Shown here piece after piece: positions 7,723-15,168 of a stretch of DNA of 32,862 bases. Made by a program: the position numbers and the translations under genes. Under the pieces are notes generated by a model. The model saw nothing but the letters and a program-made list of their open reading frames with translations, did no database searches and was not told the DNA's origin. Source of the DNA: Longimicrobium sp. Its GTDB lineage: Bacteria; Gemmatimonadota; Gemmatimonadetes; Longimicrobiales; Longimicrobiaceae. The stretch spans positions 1 to 32,862 of the forward strand of contig DASVTZ010000072.1 of NCBI GenBank assembly GCA_036387335.1, read 5' to 3'. The first letter of the stretch is position 1. Each line of letters starts with the position of its first letter.

Positions 7723-8154
7723 ATGAGCGATGACCGACCGATCCCGGACACGCCGGGAGACCCGACGGGTGGGTTCGTGGCGCAGAGCCTGGAGGCCTCG
7801 CTGACCGCCGCCGACCTCGAGGCGAGCGCGGCCTGGTACGTGGACGTGCTGGGGTTCAGCCTGGACCACGAGTTCAGGCGCGAGGGAAGGCTCTTCGCGG
7901 TGAGGGTGCGCGCGGGCGCCGTCCAGCTCCTGCTCACCCGCGACGACGGGTCGCGCGGGGCGGAGCGGGTGAAGGGTGAGGGGATCTCGCTTCAGCTCAC
8001 CACCCGCCAGGACGTGGACGAGGTCGCCGCGCGCATCCGGGCGCGCGGCGGCGTGCTGGCGACGGAGCCGTTCGACGCGTTCGGGAAGCGCGCCTTCCGG
8101 CTCCTGGACCCCGATGGATTCCGCATCACCATCTCCTCCCCGGACGCGCGCTGA
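7723..8154 (+). CDS. VOC superfamily (glyoxalase/bleomycin-resistance fold) protein
   Basis: A 143-aa cytoplasmic protein with one vicinal-oxygen-chelate domain: LEASLTAADLEASAAWYVDV and LGFSLDHEFRREGRLFAVRV in the first half; DVDEVAARIRARGGVLATEP and AFRLLDPDGFRITI in the second. The final LLDPDGFRI is the usual family ending. The N-terminal ~15 residues are Pro/Asp-rich and probably disordered. Substrate cannot be inferred: the family covers glyoxalases, dioxygenases, antibiotic-binding proteins and many orphans. It lies 23 nt after the DUF4349 gene. Confidence 0.85.
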   Translation: MSDDRPIPDTPGDPTGGFVAQSLEASLTAADLEASAAWYVDVLGFSLDHEFRREGRLFAVRVRAGAVQLLLTRDDGSRGAERVKGEGISLQLTTRQDVDEVAARIRARGGVLATEPFDAFGKRAFRLLDPDGFRITISSPDAR

Positions 8155-8164
8155 AGCCTGCGCG

Positions 8165-9112
8165 TCACGCACCCGCGGAGCTTCGCCGCGGTACCGGGTT
8201 GCGGATGGGGGGCAGCGTCCGCAGGTAGCGGTAGAGCGCGGCGAGCTCGTCGTCGCTCATGCGGCGGTACTCGCGCCAGGGCATGAACGGGTGCAGCCGG
8301 GCGCCCGCGGGGTCGACGCCGGTGCGCAGCGTGCGCACGAAGTCGCCCTCGCTCCATCGCCCGATTCCCGTGGCGGAGTCGGGCGTGAGGTTCGACGGAT
8401 TCGCCGGGAACGCCGCGGGGGGAGTCGCGTCGCCCGCGTACAGCCGGTCCCGGTCGGCGGCGGACTGGATGCCGCCGCGCGGTGTGTGGCAGTCCGCGCA
8501 CAGCCCCGGGCCGTCCGCCAGGTAGCCGCCGTACTCCGCGGTGGGGCCGGGGCGCGGGGCCATCCCCTGCCGCGGGTGCGCGGGGTGCAGGATGACGGCG
8601 CGCGCCGCGCGGAACACCAGGTTGGGGCTGCTCCTGACCTCGTGGCGCACCGCGGGCTGGCTCTTGAGGTAGCGGGCGATGGCCATCGCGTCGCGCTCGG
8701 ACATGGAGCTCAGCCACTCGTACGGCATCACCGGCGCCAGCAGGCGGCCGTCGCGGCTCACGCCGGTGCGGATGGCGCGCACGATCTCGGCGTCGCTCCA
8801 CGCGCCGATCCCGGTGGCGGAGTCCGGGGTCAGGTTGGCGGCGCGAATCGTACCCAGGCGCCAGTTGCGGAACTCGGCTCCGCCGCTGAGCGGCCCATCC
8901 GCGTTCCTCGTGGCCGGGGGCGCGTGGCAGTGGCCGCAGACGGAGACGTTCCTCACCAGGTGCTCGCCCCTCTGCACCAGCCCCGCCGTGTCTCCCACGG
9001 CGGAGGCGCTGAGCGCGGGGAGAGGCGGCGAAGCGGGGCCGGCGCACCCGGCGACGATCGCGGCGAGCAGCGCAGGGAGGGCCGCGGAGTGCGGCGGGCG
9101 GGGGGTGGACAT
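8165..9112 (-). CDS. Diheme cytochrome c lipoprotein
   Basis: A 315-aa exported diheme c-type cytochrome. The start is set at ATG 9112 because it gives GGAGG with 5-nt spacing and a lipoprotein signal (ALPALLAAIVAGC, Cys23). Heme sites are CGHCH (residues 59-63) and CADCH in the second half. Each domain ends with a near-identical block beginning NLTPDSATGIG, then W(S).(D/G).(I/F)VR..RTGV, then a probable axial Met (VMPYEW, FMPWREY), so the protein arose by internal duplication. The family includes periplasmic electron-transfer subunits of dehydrogenases. No dehydrogenase partner is next to it, so its electron donor is unknown. It is convergent with the VOC gene, only 10 nt apart. Confidence 0.9.
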   Translation of the reverse strand: MSTPRPPHSAALPALLAAIVAGCAGPASPPLPALSASAVGDTAGLVQRGEHLVRNVSVCGHCHAPPATRNADGPLSGGAEFRNWRLGTIRAANLTPDSATGIGAWSDAEIVRAIRTGVSRDGRLLAPVMPYEWLSSMSERDAMAIARYLKSQPAVRHEVRSSPNLVFRAARAVILHPAHPRQGMAPRPGPTAEYGGYLADGPGLCADCHTPRGGIQSAADRDRLYAGDATPPAAFPANPSNLTPDSATGIGRWSEGDFVRTLRTGVDPAGARLHPFMPWREYRRMSDDELAALYRYLRTLPPIRNPVPRRSSAGA

Positions 9113-9226
9113 CGATGCCTCCGGGCACGGGTCCATGGGGTGCAGACTCCATCCCCAATACACCTTTCGCGGCGCCCACAGGCAAGGGTCATGATCGGCC
9201 GCGGGGATCCGTGCCGCAAAAGAAGT

Positions 9227-9256
9227 GGGGCGGGGCCGCGATCGCGGCCCCGCCCC
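9227..9256 (-). terminator. Strong hairpin after the metalloprotease gene
   Basis: A perfect 30-nt palindrome with 15-bp arms (GGGGCGGGGCCGCGA/TCGCGGCCCCGCCCC). It lies 22 nt past the stop of the minus-strand protease gene ending at 9279. Confidence 0.7.
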
Positions 9257-9278
9257 GTCCTGCTTCCGTCCGTGCGGC

Positions 9279-10559
9279 CTAGCGGAAGGCCGCCACCGTC
9301 GCCGCGGTGTTGTTGAGCACGCGCGCGTTGTCCTCGTACGCGGCCGTCCCCATCACCTCACCCGTGGTCGGGTGGGTCTTGAGCGGGCTCGACCAGTACT
9401 GGATGCGCGTGCAGTTGTTGCAGTTGTTGCCGTAGGCCATCACCGTGCGCCAGGCCTTGGACGGCGGAATGTAGCCGTGGCCGTAGGCGTACGGCGTGGT
9501 GGTGGCGTCCATGTAGCGGTCGTGGCGGGCGCTCTGCAGGTGGCCCAGCTCGTGGCCGAACGAGTAGTAGCCCGTGATGCAGGTGTAGTGCGCCACGGCG
9601 AACGCGGTGGAGGCCGTGGAGCCGATCCCCGCCGCCTGGCCGCACGCCTCGCTGTCGTTCACTACCAGCATCACCATGTCCGCCGCGTACGTGTTGCGCA
9701 GCGTGTGCACGTTGTCCATGATGCCGTCCGTGGTGCTCTTGAGCGCCGTGACGTGCTGGGTGAAGCTGCGGTTGGCCTCGTTGTACGTGACCTGCGAGCT
9801 GTTCACGCCCACCATGTTGATGTTGATGCCGCTGTTGACGTACGACTGGTTGGTCTCGTCCACCGCGAGCTGGATCTGGCTGGCGATGTTGCCCGACGCG
9901 GTCGCGGCCGAGGCGGTGTACACCACCAGGACGTTGATCGTGGTGGCGGCGGCCAGGCTGCTCGTCGCGGCCGGGGCGATCCCCAGCGTGCGCGAGGCCA
10001 GCGGATTGCCGCCGAAGTCCTCCAGCGCGCCGCTCGGGTTGTCGGCCGTATGCTCCTGCGGGAAGCCGCTCTGGTCGATGCGCGAGACGGCGTGCAGCCC
10101 GCCGCCGATCGGCTCGACGGCGTACGACGTGTTGCCCACGCGCACGGTGGCGGTCACGCCGCCTTCCATGAACACCATCTGGACCCAGCCCTCGGCGCCG
10201 CGCACGGGGCCCGCCCACGAGACGTCGTCCGCCGCGCGGTTCACCACGCGCTCCCCGACGGCCACCACCTGAACGCCCGGCGCCACGGCGATGCGCAGGG
10301 CGGCACCGTGCTGGAGCATGCGCCCCGGCGCCGACGCCATGCGGGTAACGTGCACCTCGGCGGTGCTGGAGCGGCCGCGGATGGTGGCCAGACGGTCACG
10401 CTGCCCGGCATTCAGGGTCGGCTGCGAGACGAGCGTGAGGAGGTTCTCCTGCGCCGTGGCGCTCATGGAGTTGCTGGTGTCCGTGGGGGTGATCTCGTCG
10501 CCCTGGCATGCCGCCAGGCCGAACGATGCCGCGAGGACCAACGCGAGGCGTGCTCTCAT
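9279..10559 (-). CDS. Secreted M12-type (metzincin) zinc metalloprotease, lipoprotein
   Basis: A 426-aa surface lipoprotein. The start at ATG 10559 yields MRARLALVLAASFGLAAC with Cys18. The pro-region (~residues 19-190) is followed by a reprolysin-like catalytic domain: INVLVVYTASAA, SYVNSGININMVGVNSS, DMVMLVVNDSEACGQAAG and the zinc site HELGHLQSARHD (His336, Glu337, His340, His346), with the Met-turn at TVMAYGNNC. The consensus is HExxHxxGxxH(D); here the Gly is Ser. The third zinc ligand His and the following Asp are kept, so it should be active. The C-terminal part has several Cys and continues the catalytic domain (IQYWSSPLKTHPTTGEV, matching the typical substrate-cleft end). Probable role: extracellular protein digestion. 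Confidence 0.9.
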   Translation of the reverse strand: MRARLALVLAASFGLAACQGDEITPTDTSNSMSATAQENLLTLVSQPTLNAGQRDRLATIRGRSSTAEVHVTRMASAPGRMLQHGAALRIAVAPGVQVVAVGERVVNRAADDVSWAGPVRGAEGWVQMVFMEGGVTATVRVGNTSYAVEPIGGGLHAVSRIDQSGFPQEHTADNPSGALEDFGGNPLASRTLGIAPAATSSLAAATTINVLVVYTASAATASGNIASQIQLAVDETNQSYVNSGININMVGVNSSQVTYNEANRSFTQHVTALKSTTDGIMDNVHTLRNTYAADMVMLVVNDSEACGQAAGIGSTASTAFAVAHYTCITGYYSFGHELGHLQSARHDRYMDATTTPYAYGHGYIPPSKAWRTVMAYGNNCNNCTRIQYWSSPLKTHPTTGEVMGTAAYEDNARVLNNTAATVAAFR

Positions 10560-10949
10560 GGGGTGCGTACTCCAATGGGTGGGGTGAGGTGGGGATGCAT
10601 CCACGCTCCCGCGGAATGGAGAGCGTCGGATGTTTAGGAGGGTGTAATCGGATGCAGACAATAAGATCACCGATCCGCGCGAAAGTCAAGTGTTTCCCCG
10701 CGGGTAGAACGTATGTGCGGGGCTCGTGATTCGAGCGATCGGTGCGTGCCCCACCCCCACCCATTGGGCGCCGCATTCTACAACGCTCGTTTCCAAACAC
10801 GGGGCGCGCGGGTCTGGCGGATTTCCACTGGATGGTGGGCGCGTGCGTGACTATCCTTGCCCGCGATCCGCCTCGCGGTGTCAGCCCATCGCCGGCTGGC
10901 GCGTTCTCGCGGCGCTGCTCTACCTCTTCTCGCGTTCCGGAGGCCGAAG
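10560..10949. other. Divergent intergenic region between protease and small lipoprotein genes
   Basis: A 390-bp region without a supported gene. On the minus side it holds a good sigma70-like promoter for the protease (separate entry) and a leader of about 90 nt. The plus side has GGAGG at 10938-10942 before the small lipoprotein. The remaining frames lack family resemblance. Confidence 0.5.
10661..10689 (-). promoter_or_regulatory. Sigma70-like promoter of the metalloprotease gene
   Basis: Minus-strand reading: -35 TTGACT (10689-10684), 17-nt spacer, -10 TCTTAT (10666-10661); TTATTG with a 19-nt spacer is an alternative. The surrounding stretch is unusually A+T-rich for this genome. Confidence 0.5.
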
Positions 10950-11327
10950 ATGACAGCTCCTCTCTCGAAGGTCTTGGCCGTGCTCGCGCTCACCGCCGCC
11001 GGGGCGTGCGCGCGCGCGTCCACGCTGGGCGGGCCCTCGGGGGCGCCGTATGCGCGCGGACCGGTCGAGGCGTTCACCCACAGCGCGACGGCATCCAACC
11101 TCCTGGTACGTGGCGGGCCGGGCTCGCGCGAGTCGTGCGGCATCTCCGCGACGGTGGACGCGCGGACGCGCTACTACCAGAAGCAGGCGTCCGGCGAGCT
11201 CCGCACGATTCCCCGCTCCACCGTCGCGGTGGGAGACACGGTGGAGGTGTACGTGGATGGCCCGATCGCGGAATCGTGCCCGCCACAGGGGTACGGCTCC
11301 GCGGTGGTGCGCGTAACCCGGCCGTGA
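10950..11327 (+). CDS. Small hypothetical lipoprotein
   Basis: A 125-aa protein with lipoprotein signal MTAPLSKVLAVLALTAAGAC (Cys20) and ribosome-binding site GGAGG about 7 nt ahead of the ATG. The mature part is short, with two cysteines (RESCGIS and AESCPPQG) that could form a disulfide and a small beta-rich body (TIPRSTVAVGDTVEVYVDGP). No family is recognised; the VGDTVEVYVDG run resembles small OB- or beta-sandwich envelope proteins. The next gene starts 25 nt downstream. Confidence 0.7.
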   Translation: MTAPLSKVLAVLALTAAGACARASTLGGPSGAPYARGPVEAFTHSATASNLLVRGGPGSRESCGISATVDARTRYYQKQASGELRTIPRSTVAVGDTVEVYVDGPIAESCPPQGYGSAVVRVTRP

Positions 11328-11352
11328 TCCGCGTTCGCGCTGGGACCCGCCC

Positions 11353-11640
11353 ATGTGGGCGCTGACGGTCGTCGTGTTCGTCATCTGCATGGGCCCGCCG
11401 GTGATCTTTGGGAACCTGTACTGGTCCCGGATGGCGGCGGCGGTGCGACGCAGCGGCCGCGGCTACGACCGGGTAGGTGGCGGGCTGCGGATCATCGCGC
11501 AGTTCAGAGCGATGATGGAGGAAGAGCAGGACCTCGATAAGAAGCGTGAGTACGCGTCGCTGTTGAGGCGGTTCCTGGTTTCATCGGCTCCCGCGCTGGG
11601 CTGGTTCACCTACCTCGCGTACGTCGCGGCCACCTTTTGA
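11353..11640 (+). CDS. Small membrane protein, two transmembrane segments
   Basis: A 95-aa protein with an N-terminal hydrophobic helix (LTVVVFVICMGPPVIFG) and a C-terminal one (APALGWFTYLAYVAATF), flanking a basic/acidic amphipathic middle (RIIAQFRAMMEEEQDLDKKR). Function unknown. It follows the small lipoprotein by 25 nt, so cotranscription is likely. No clear ribosome-binding site is seen. Confidence 0.6.
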   Translation: MWALTVVVFVICMGPPVIFGNLYWSRMAAAVRRSGRGYDRVGGGLRIIAQFRAMMEEEQDLDKKREYASLLRRFLVSSAPALGWFTYLAYVAATF

Positions 11641-11652
11641 CGCCACGAGCCA

Positions 11653-11820
11653 CTCACGTTAGGGCGCAGCGGGAGAACAACAGAGAAAAGCCTCACACAG
11701 AGGACACAGAAGGAACAGAAAGCCACAGAGAAAACCTTTGTCGGTTCTCTCTGTGGCTCTGTGTCTCTGTGTGAGCTTGCAGTTGCAGTTTCTCTCTGCG
11801 CCTCCGCGTCTCCGCGTGAG
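11653..11820. repeat. Nested hairpin repeat, copy A
   Basis: The inner inverted repeat pairs CTCACACAGAGGACACAGA (from 11692) with CTCTGTGTCTCTGTGTGAG (to 11775). The outer pair is a decayed CTCACG...GCGCAGCGGGAGAA (from 11653) with CTCTGCGCCTCCGCGTCTCC GCGTGAG (to 11820). A GCAGTTGCAG element sits between the right arms. The same architecture recurs at 21408-21581 and, without the inner part, at 30346-30417. Confidence 0.75.
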
Positions 11821-11829
11821 ACCCGCCGT

Positions 11830-12486
11830 TCAGGAAGCCAGGCCGAAGCAGTAAAAGAGCGCGTCGCCGCCGGTGGAGCGAAGGTTCTCCTGGCTGCAGC
11901 CGCGCGACGGGTGCGCGGAGTTCCACGAGGTAGGAGCCTCGCCGCCGCCGGTGCGGTCGTGGTGGCCGACCTGGGCGCTCCCTTCGCCGCCGCTCGTCCA
12001 GTTGGCGCAGGTGCGGTCCTCGCCGGCCGGGAAGGCGGTGCCGTCCGCCCGCGAGCCGGTCAGGATGTCGTGGCGGTTGGGAGTGTCGCCGCGCCCTGAG
12101 ACGACTTCGCCGCGCTCGTTGAGCGACGTCTGCTTGCCGAGGCCGTTGGAGTCCGCGTGCAGCTCGGCGACGCTGGCGGCCACCCGCACGCCGCGCGCGT
12201 TGTGCCATGGGCCGATGCCGATGCGGTCGCGCGCGTTCACGGCCGGCTGCCCGCCCGCGGCCTGCGTGCTCAGGTACGCGCGCCACGTGCGCCCGAGGGT
12301 CCCCGCCGCCTCCGCCAGCCTGCGGCAGTGCTCGTCCGCCCCCGCCAAGCCGCCCAGCGACGCGCCGTTTCCGGGCCCGGCGCTGGTGATGAAGAAGCTC
12401 ATTCCCTTGCCCCCAGCGCTCCCGGGGCCGGCGGTGGCGCACGCGCTGAGGACGGCGGTCAACAGGATGGCGATCTGCGGCTTCAT
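11830..12486 (-). CDS. Lectin-like secreted lipoprotein
   Basis: A 218-aa protein with lipoprotein signal MKPQIAILLTAVLSAC (Cys16) and GGAG upstream of the ATG. The mature sequence follows a bacterial family usually annotated as lectin or endostatin-like: FFITSAGPGNGASLGGLAGA, DEHCRRLAEAAG, RTWRAYLSTQAAGGQPAVNA, RDRIGIGPWHNARGV, then a Trp/Asn/Gly-rich end with paired cysteines (RTCANWTS, RGCSQENL, LFYCFG). The fold is C-type-lectin/collagen-NC10-like and probably displayed on the outer membrane. The ligand is unknown. The gene is monocistronic and ends 10 nt from repeat copy A. Confidence 0.75.
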   Translation of the reverse strand: MKPQIAILLTAVLSACATAGPGSAGGKGMSFFITSAGPGNGASLGGLAGADEHCRRLAEAAGTLGRTWRAYLSTQAAGGQPAVNARDRIGIGPWHNARGVRVAASVAELHADSNGLGKQTSLNERGEVVSGRGDTPNRHDILTGSRADGTAFPAGEDRTCANWTSGGEGSAQVGHHDRTGGGEAPTSWNSAHPSRGCSQENLRSTGGDALFYCFGLAS

Positions 12487-12576
12487 CTAGGTCTCCGGCG
12501 CTCGATGGGACGGCGGCGATGCGCGGGCGCGCTCGCGACCGGCGTGCGACCGCACGAGCGGTGCCGGAGGAACGGC

Positions 12577-12609
12577 GAAGCCCCTCCACCAGGCCGGCGG
12601 AGGGGCTTC
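12577..12609 (-). terminator. Hairpin after the VRR-NUC-like gene
   Basis: Arms GAAGCCCCTCC (12577-12587) and GGAGGGGCTTC (12599-12609) with an 11-nt loop, 19 nt past the end of the minus-strand gene at 12628. Confidence 0.65.
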
Positions 12610-12627
12610 AGGGTGTACATCGGCGCG

Positions 12628-13251
12628 TCAGGCGTAGTCCCAGTGCACCACGGCGAAGGAGTCCACGGTGATGCGCGGGTCGCCGAAGAGGAGGGCGGTG
12701 TGCAGCCAATCCACCTGCGCCGCGCCGACTTCGGACTTGGCGTTGGGCGCGCCGCGCTTCGTCTGCAGGAAGGCGAAATGGCCGTCGCGCCACGCGTACA
12801 CGTCCCAGCACCCAGCGTAGCGCTTCGCCGCCCGCCGCGCGACCCCGGCGAGGACCTGCCGCGGCTCCTCTTCCTCCAGCACGCGGTTGCGTTGCTCCGC
12901 GCGCGGCACGTCTTCCCAGTGCGTGAGGTACTTCCACACTTCGCCGCCCGCGCCGGTGGTGTTCACCCAGCGGCCGCTCCAGCCGTCGCGCTCCAGCAGG
13001 CGCAGCACGGCGAGCTCGGGCATCAGGTGCTCCCCGTCCAGCTCGACCATCGCGGCGGCCTTCCTGCCGAGGTCGTCCACAAAGGGCGCGCCCCGCCAGC
13101 GCGGAAGCCGCAGGAACACGCCGGCCACGTCCGCCACCACCCGGCCGGGCATGTGGACGTGGGTCTTGAGCGGAACGCGGTAGCCGGTCCGCTCCGCCCG
13201 GGGCAGGAGGGCCTGCAGCCAGGGCGGAGACGTGGGTTCGGAGGCGCTCAC
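12628..13251 (-). CDS. VRR-NUC-like (PD-(D/E)xK fold) hypothetical protein
   Basis: A 207-aa protein not assigned with certainty. Its pattern is PELAVLRLLERDGW (residues 78-91), then CWDVYAWRDGHFAFLQTKR (148-166), then AAQVDWLHTALLFG (177-190). This mirrors VRR-NUC nucleases: N-terminal Glu helix, PDL.xW followed by (E)VK, then Q..WL. The catalytic-position residues would be Asp150, Gln163 and Lys165, with Gln in place of the usual Glu; the QxxWL signature is intact. It could be an active nuclease, a non-catalytic DNA-binding derivative, or a restriction-like fold used otherwise. GTG start 13251, without an obvious ribosome-binding site. It lies 33 nt after the stop of the small protein gene upstream, suggesting an operon. 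Confidence 0.6.
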   Translation of the reverse strand: MSASEPTSPPWLQALLPRAERTGYRVPLKTHVHMPGRVVADVAGVFLRLPRWRGAPFVDDLGRKAAAMVELDGEHLMPELAVLRLLERDGWSGRWVNTTGAGGEVWKYLTHWEDVPRAEQRNRVLEEEEPRQVLAGVARRAAKRYAGCWDVYAWRDGHFAFLQTKRGAPNAKSEVGAAQVDWLHTALLFGDPRITVDSFAVVHWDYA

Positions 13252-13284
13252 GGGAGCGGCGGGCTCGCGTGAGCCGGGCCGTCG

Positions 13285-13503
13285 CTACGCCGTCGGGGGC
13301 GACTCCATCCCCGGCGACGAGCCTTCCGCGGAGGGCGCGCCGGACTCGCGGGCGGCCATCCCGTCGCGCTCGCCCTTTTCGCGCGACTGGCGGGTGTACT
13401 GGTCCTCGGTGAAGACGGCGAGGACCTTGTCCAGGAGGGGGCGCGGCTTTCCGTGCACTGCACGCTCGAACGCTTCGGTGTACGCCTGTTTGTTCGCGCT
13501 CAT
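13285..13503 (-). CDS. Small charged protein upstream of the VRR-NUC-like gene
   Basis: A 72-aa protein: a helical N-terminal half (MSANKQAYTEAFERAVHGKP, then LLDKVLAVFTEDQYTRQSRE) and a Gly/Ser/Pro-rich, probably disordered tail. The start is supported by GAGGTGG three nt before ATG 13503 and by an extended -10 promoter about 40 nt upstream. No family is recognised. The distance to the following gene (33 nt) suggests a two-gene operon. Confidence 0.6.
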   Translation of the reverse strand: MSANKQAYTEAFERAVHGKPRPLLDKVLAVFTEDQYTRQSREKGERDGMAARESGAPSAEGSSPGMESPPTA

Positions 13504-13540
13504 CGACCACCTCAGAAACGGGGGATACGGCTGCACCTTT

Positions 13541-13555
13541 CCCAGTATAGCACGC
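13541..13555 (-). promoter_or_regulatory. Extended -10 promoter of the small-protein/VRR-NUC-like operon
   Basis: The minus strand reads TGCTATACT (TG-N-TATACT at 13552-13544), an extended -10 element. No good -35 is visible, which is typical of extended -10 promoters. Confidence 0.4.
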
Positions 13556-13637
13556 GCGCCGCGGAAACACCCGAAGTTTTTTTCGGGATACGATACGCGG
13601 CTGCGCGATCGGCTGCACACCCCGGGCCGTAAAACCG

Positions 13638-13667
13638 TTGTACGCCGCGCCCCCTCGCCTTTACGTT
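13638..13667 (+). promoter_or_regulatory. Possible promoter of the DinB gene
   Basis: TTGTAC (13638-13643), 18-nt spacer, TACGTT (13662-13667), placing a start some 35 nt before the ATG at 13710. Confidence 0.35.
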
Positions 13668-13709
13668 GCGGTCTGATGCTCTTCTCTCCCCCTTCACCCG
13701 CATCGGCAC

Positions 13710-14174
13710 ATGGACGAGCAGCTTCTGGAGACGTGGGCGATCCACAGCCGCATCAACCTGTACCTCCTCGACGCCATCCCCGCGGAGGCGCTGGGCGACG
13801 TCTCGGCTTCGAAGGGGCGGACGGTGGCCGAGCAGTTCGCGCACGTGCACAACGTGCGGCTGATGTGGCTGAAGCAGGCCGCGCCCGAGCTGCTCGCCGG
13901 GCTCGAAAAGGTGGAAAAGACGGACGCGGCCGATCATCTGCGGCTGCGCGCGGCGCTGGAGAGCTCGGCCACCGCCATCGCCGAGCTGCTGCGGCAGAGC
14001 CTCGCGGCCGGCGGCAGGGTGAAGGGCTTCAAGCCGCACGTGACGGCGTTCCTGGGCTACCTGATCTCCCACGAGTCGCACCACCGCGGGCAGATCGCGC
14101 TCACGCTCAAGCAGGCGGGCCATCCGCTGGACAAGAAGACCGCCTACGGCATCTGGGAGTGGGGCGTGCGCTGA
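13710..14174 (+). CDS. DinB/YfiT-like four-helix-bundle metalloprotein
   Basis: A 154-aa cytoplasmic protein of the DinB/DUF664 superfamily. The metal-binding histidines fit the triad: AHVHNVRLMW (His45/His47) and HESHHRGQIA (His121, His125). Family members are putative thiol-dependent transferases or hydrolases (the bacillithiol and mycothiol S-transferases belong here). The specific reaction is not inferable. The preceding start gives a full-length domain. Confidence 0.88.
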   Translation: MDEQLLETWAIHSRINLYLLDAIPAEALGDVSASKGRTVAEQFAHVHNVRLMWLKQAAPELLAGLEKVEKTDAADHLRLRAALESSATAIAELLRQSLAAGGRVKGFKPHVTAFLGYLISHESHHRGQIALTLKQAGHPLDKKTAYGIWEWGVR

Positions 14175-14250
14175 CGGATGCGGCGGGCACGCGCGCCGTG
14201 TAGCTTTGCGGACCGCCTGCAGGGCATCCACGACCTCACACCGACGGGAC

Positions 14251-14547
14251 ATGAACTTCTTCTGCAAGCTGCTGCCGCCGAGGGCCACCTTCGTGATGGA
14301 CATGACCGAAGCCGAGATGCGGCTGATGCAGGAGCACGCCGCGTACTGGCACGATGCGGTGGCGCGCGGCAACGTGATCACCTTCGGCATGGTGGCGGAC
14401 CCGAGCGGCCCGTTCGGAATGGGCGTGGTGGAGTTCGCGAGCGAGGCCGAAGTCCTCGACTTCACCGACGGCGACCCCACCATCCGCTCCGGCCAGGGCT
14501 TCGCCTTCGAGATCCATCCCATGCCGATGGGCGCGGTGCGCGGCTGA
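14251..14547 (+). CDS. YciI-like (YCII domain) protein
   Basis: A 98-aa protein with the YciI fold: NFFCKLLPPRATFVMDMTEA, EMRLMQEHAAYWHDAVARG, then DPSGPFGMGVVEFAS and DFTDGDPTIRSGQGFAFEI. The EH..Y..... G motif with a conserved His (HAAYWHD) and D(P) pair is the family's putative active site. Function in the family is undefined. It starts 76 nt after the DinB gene in the same direction and may share its transcript. Confidence 0.82.
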   Translation: MNFFCKLLPPRATFVMDMTEAEMRLMQEHAAYWHDAVARGNVITFGMVADPSGPFGMGVVEFASEAEVLDFTDGDPTIRSGQGFAFEIHPMPMGAVRG

Positions 14548-14581
14548 AGCGCCCGCCTCAACCCTCAGCCGAGGTTTGCCA

Positions 14582-15097
14582 ATGGATCGAATTCGGAGCC
14601 GGTCGATGGTGCTGGTCCTCGCGGCGGCGATCGCGGCTGGCGCCTGCGCGGCGGGTGCGGCCCCCGCCGGCGCCCCCTCGGAGGCGGGCGTGGTGGAGGA
14701 GGCGCGCGCCTTCATGGATGGCTACGCGCGCGACCTGCTCGCCGGCAACCGCGCGGGGATCTCGGCCCGCTACGACCGGAGCGGCGCGTACTTCCTGGGG
14801 AACGGGCGCAAGGAGTTCGAGCCGTACGACTCGATCGCGGCGCGGTACGGCGGTCCCCAGTGGTCGCCGCCGGCGTCGTTCGAGTGGCGCGACCTGTCGT
14901 TCGAGCCCGTGGGGCCGGACGCGGTGGTCGTGGCGGGGCGCTTCCTCTGGGGCGGGCGCCGGGGGGGCGCTCCGGTGGCGCTCTCGTACACCGGCCTGCT
15001 GCGCCGCCAGGACGGCGTGCTCCGCATCCGCCTGGAAGACGAGTCGGTCGACCCGCGCACCCTGCCGCCCCCGCAGCCCCGCGACACCGCGCGGTAG
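14582..15097 (+). CDS. NTF2/SnoaL-like (DUF4440-type) lipoprotein
   Basis: A 171-aa protein with lipoprotein signal LVLAAAIAAGACAAG and a single NTF2-like cone-fold domain: VEEARAFMDGYARDLLAGNR, AGISARYDRSGAYFLGNGRK, then FEWRDLSFEPVGPDAVVVAG, and ending LRIRLEDES. Such exported SnoaL-like proteins bind small hydrophobic ligands or are stress factors; here the role is unknown. ATG 14582 is favoured over TTG 14576, with GAGG at 14570. Confidence 0.75.
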   Translation: MDRIRSRSMVLVLAAAIAAGACAAGAAPAGAPSEAGVVEEARAFMDGYARDLLAGNRAGISARYDRSGAYFLGNGRKEFEPYDSIAARYGGPQWSPPASFEWRDLSFEPVGPDAVVVAGRFLWGGRRGGAPVALSYTGLLRRQDGVLRIRLEDESVDPRTLPPPQPRDTAR

Positions 15098-15168
15098 CAC
15101 GACGCCGGTCAGGGGGAGGCACGTTCGGGCAGAAATCCGGCGGATGACCGGCGGCGACTGATGTTTTC

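Noticed and set aside
13570-13587. CCCGAAGTTTTTTTCGGG hairpin upstream of the small-protein gene as terminator
   Set aside because: Short arms, and it lies upstream of a promoter with no gene ending into it; could be chance or a weak operator.
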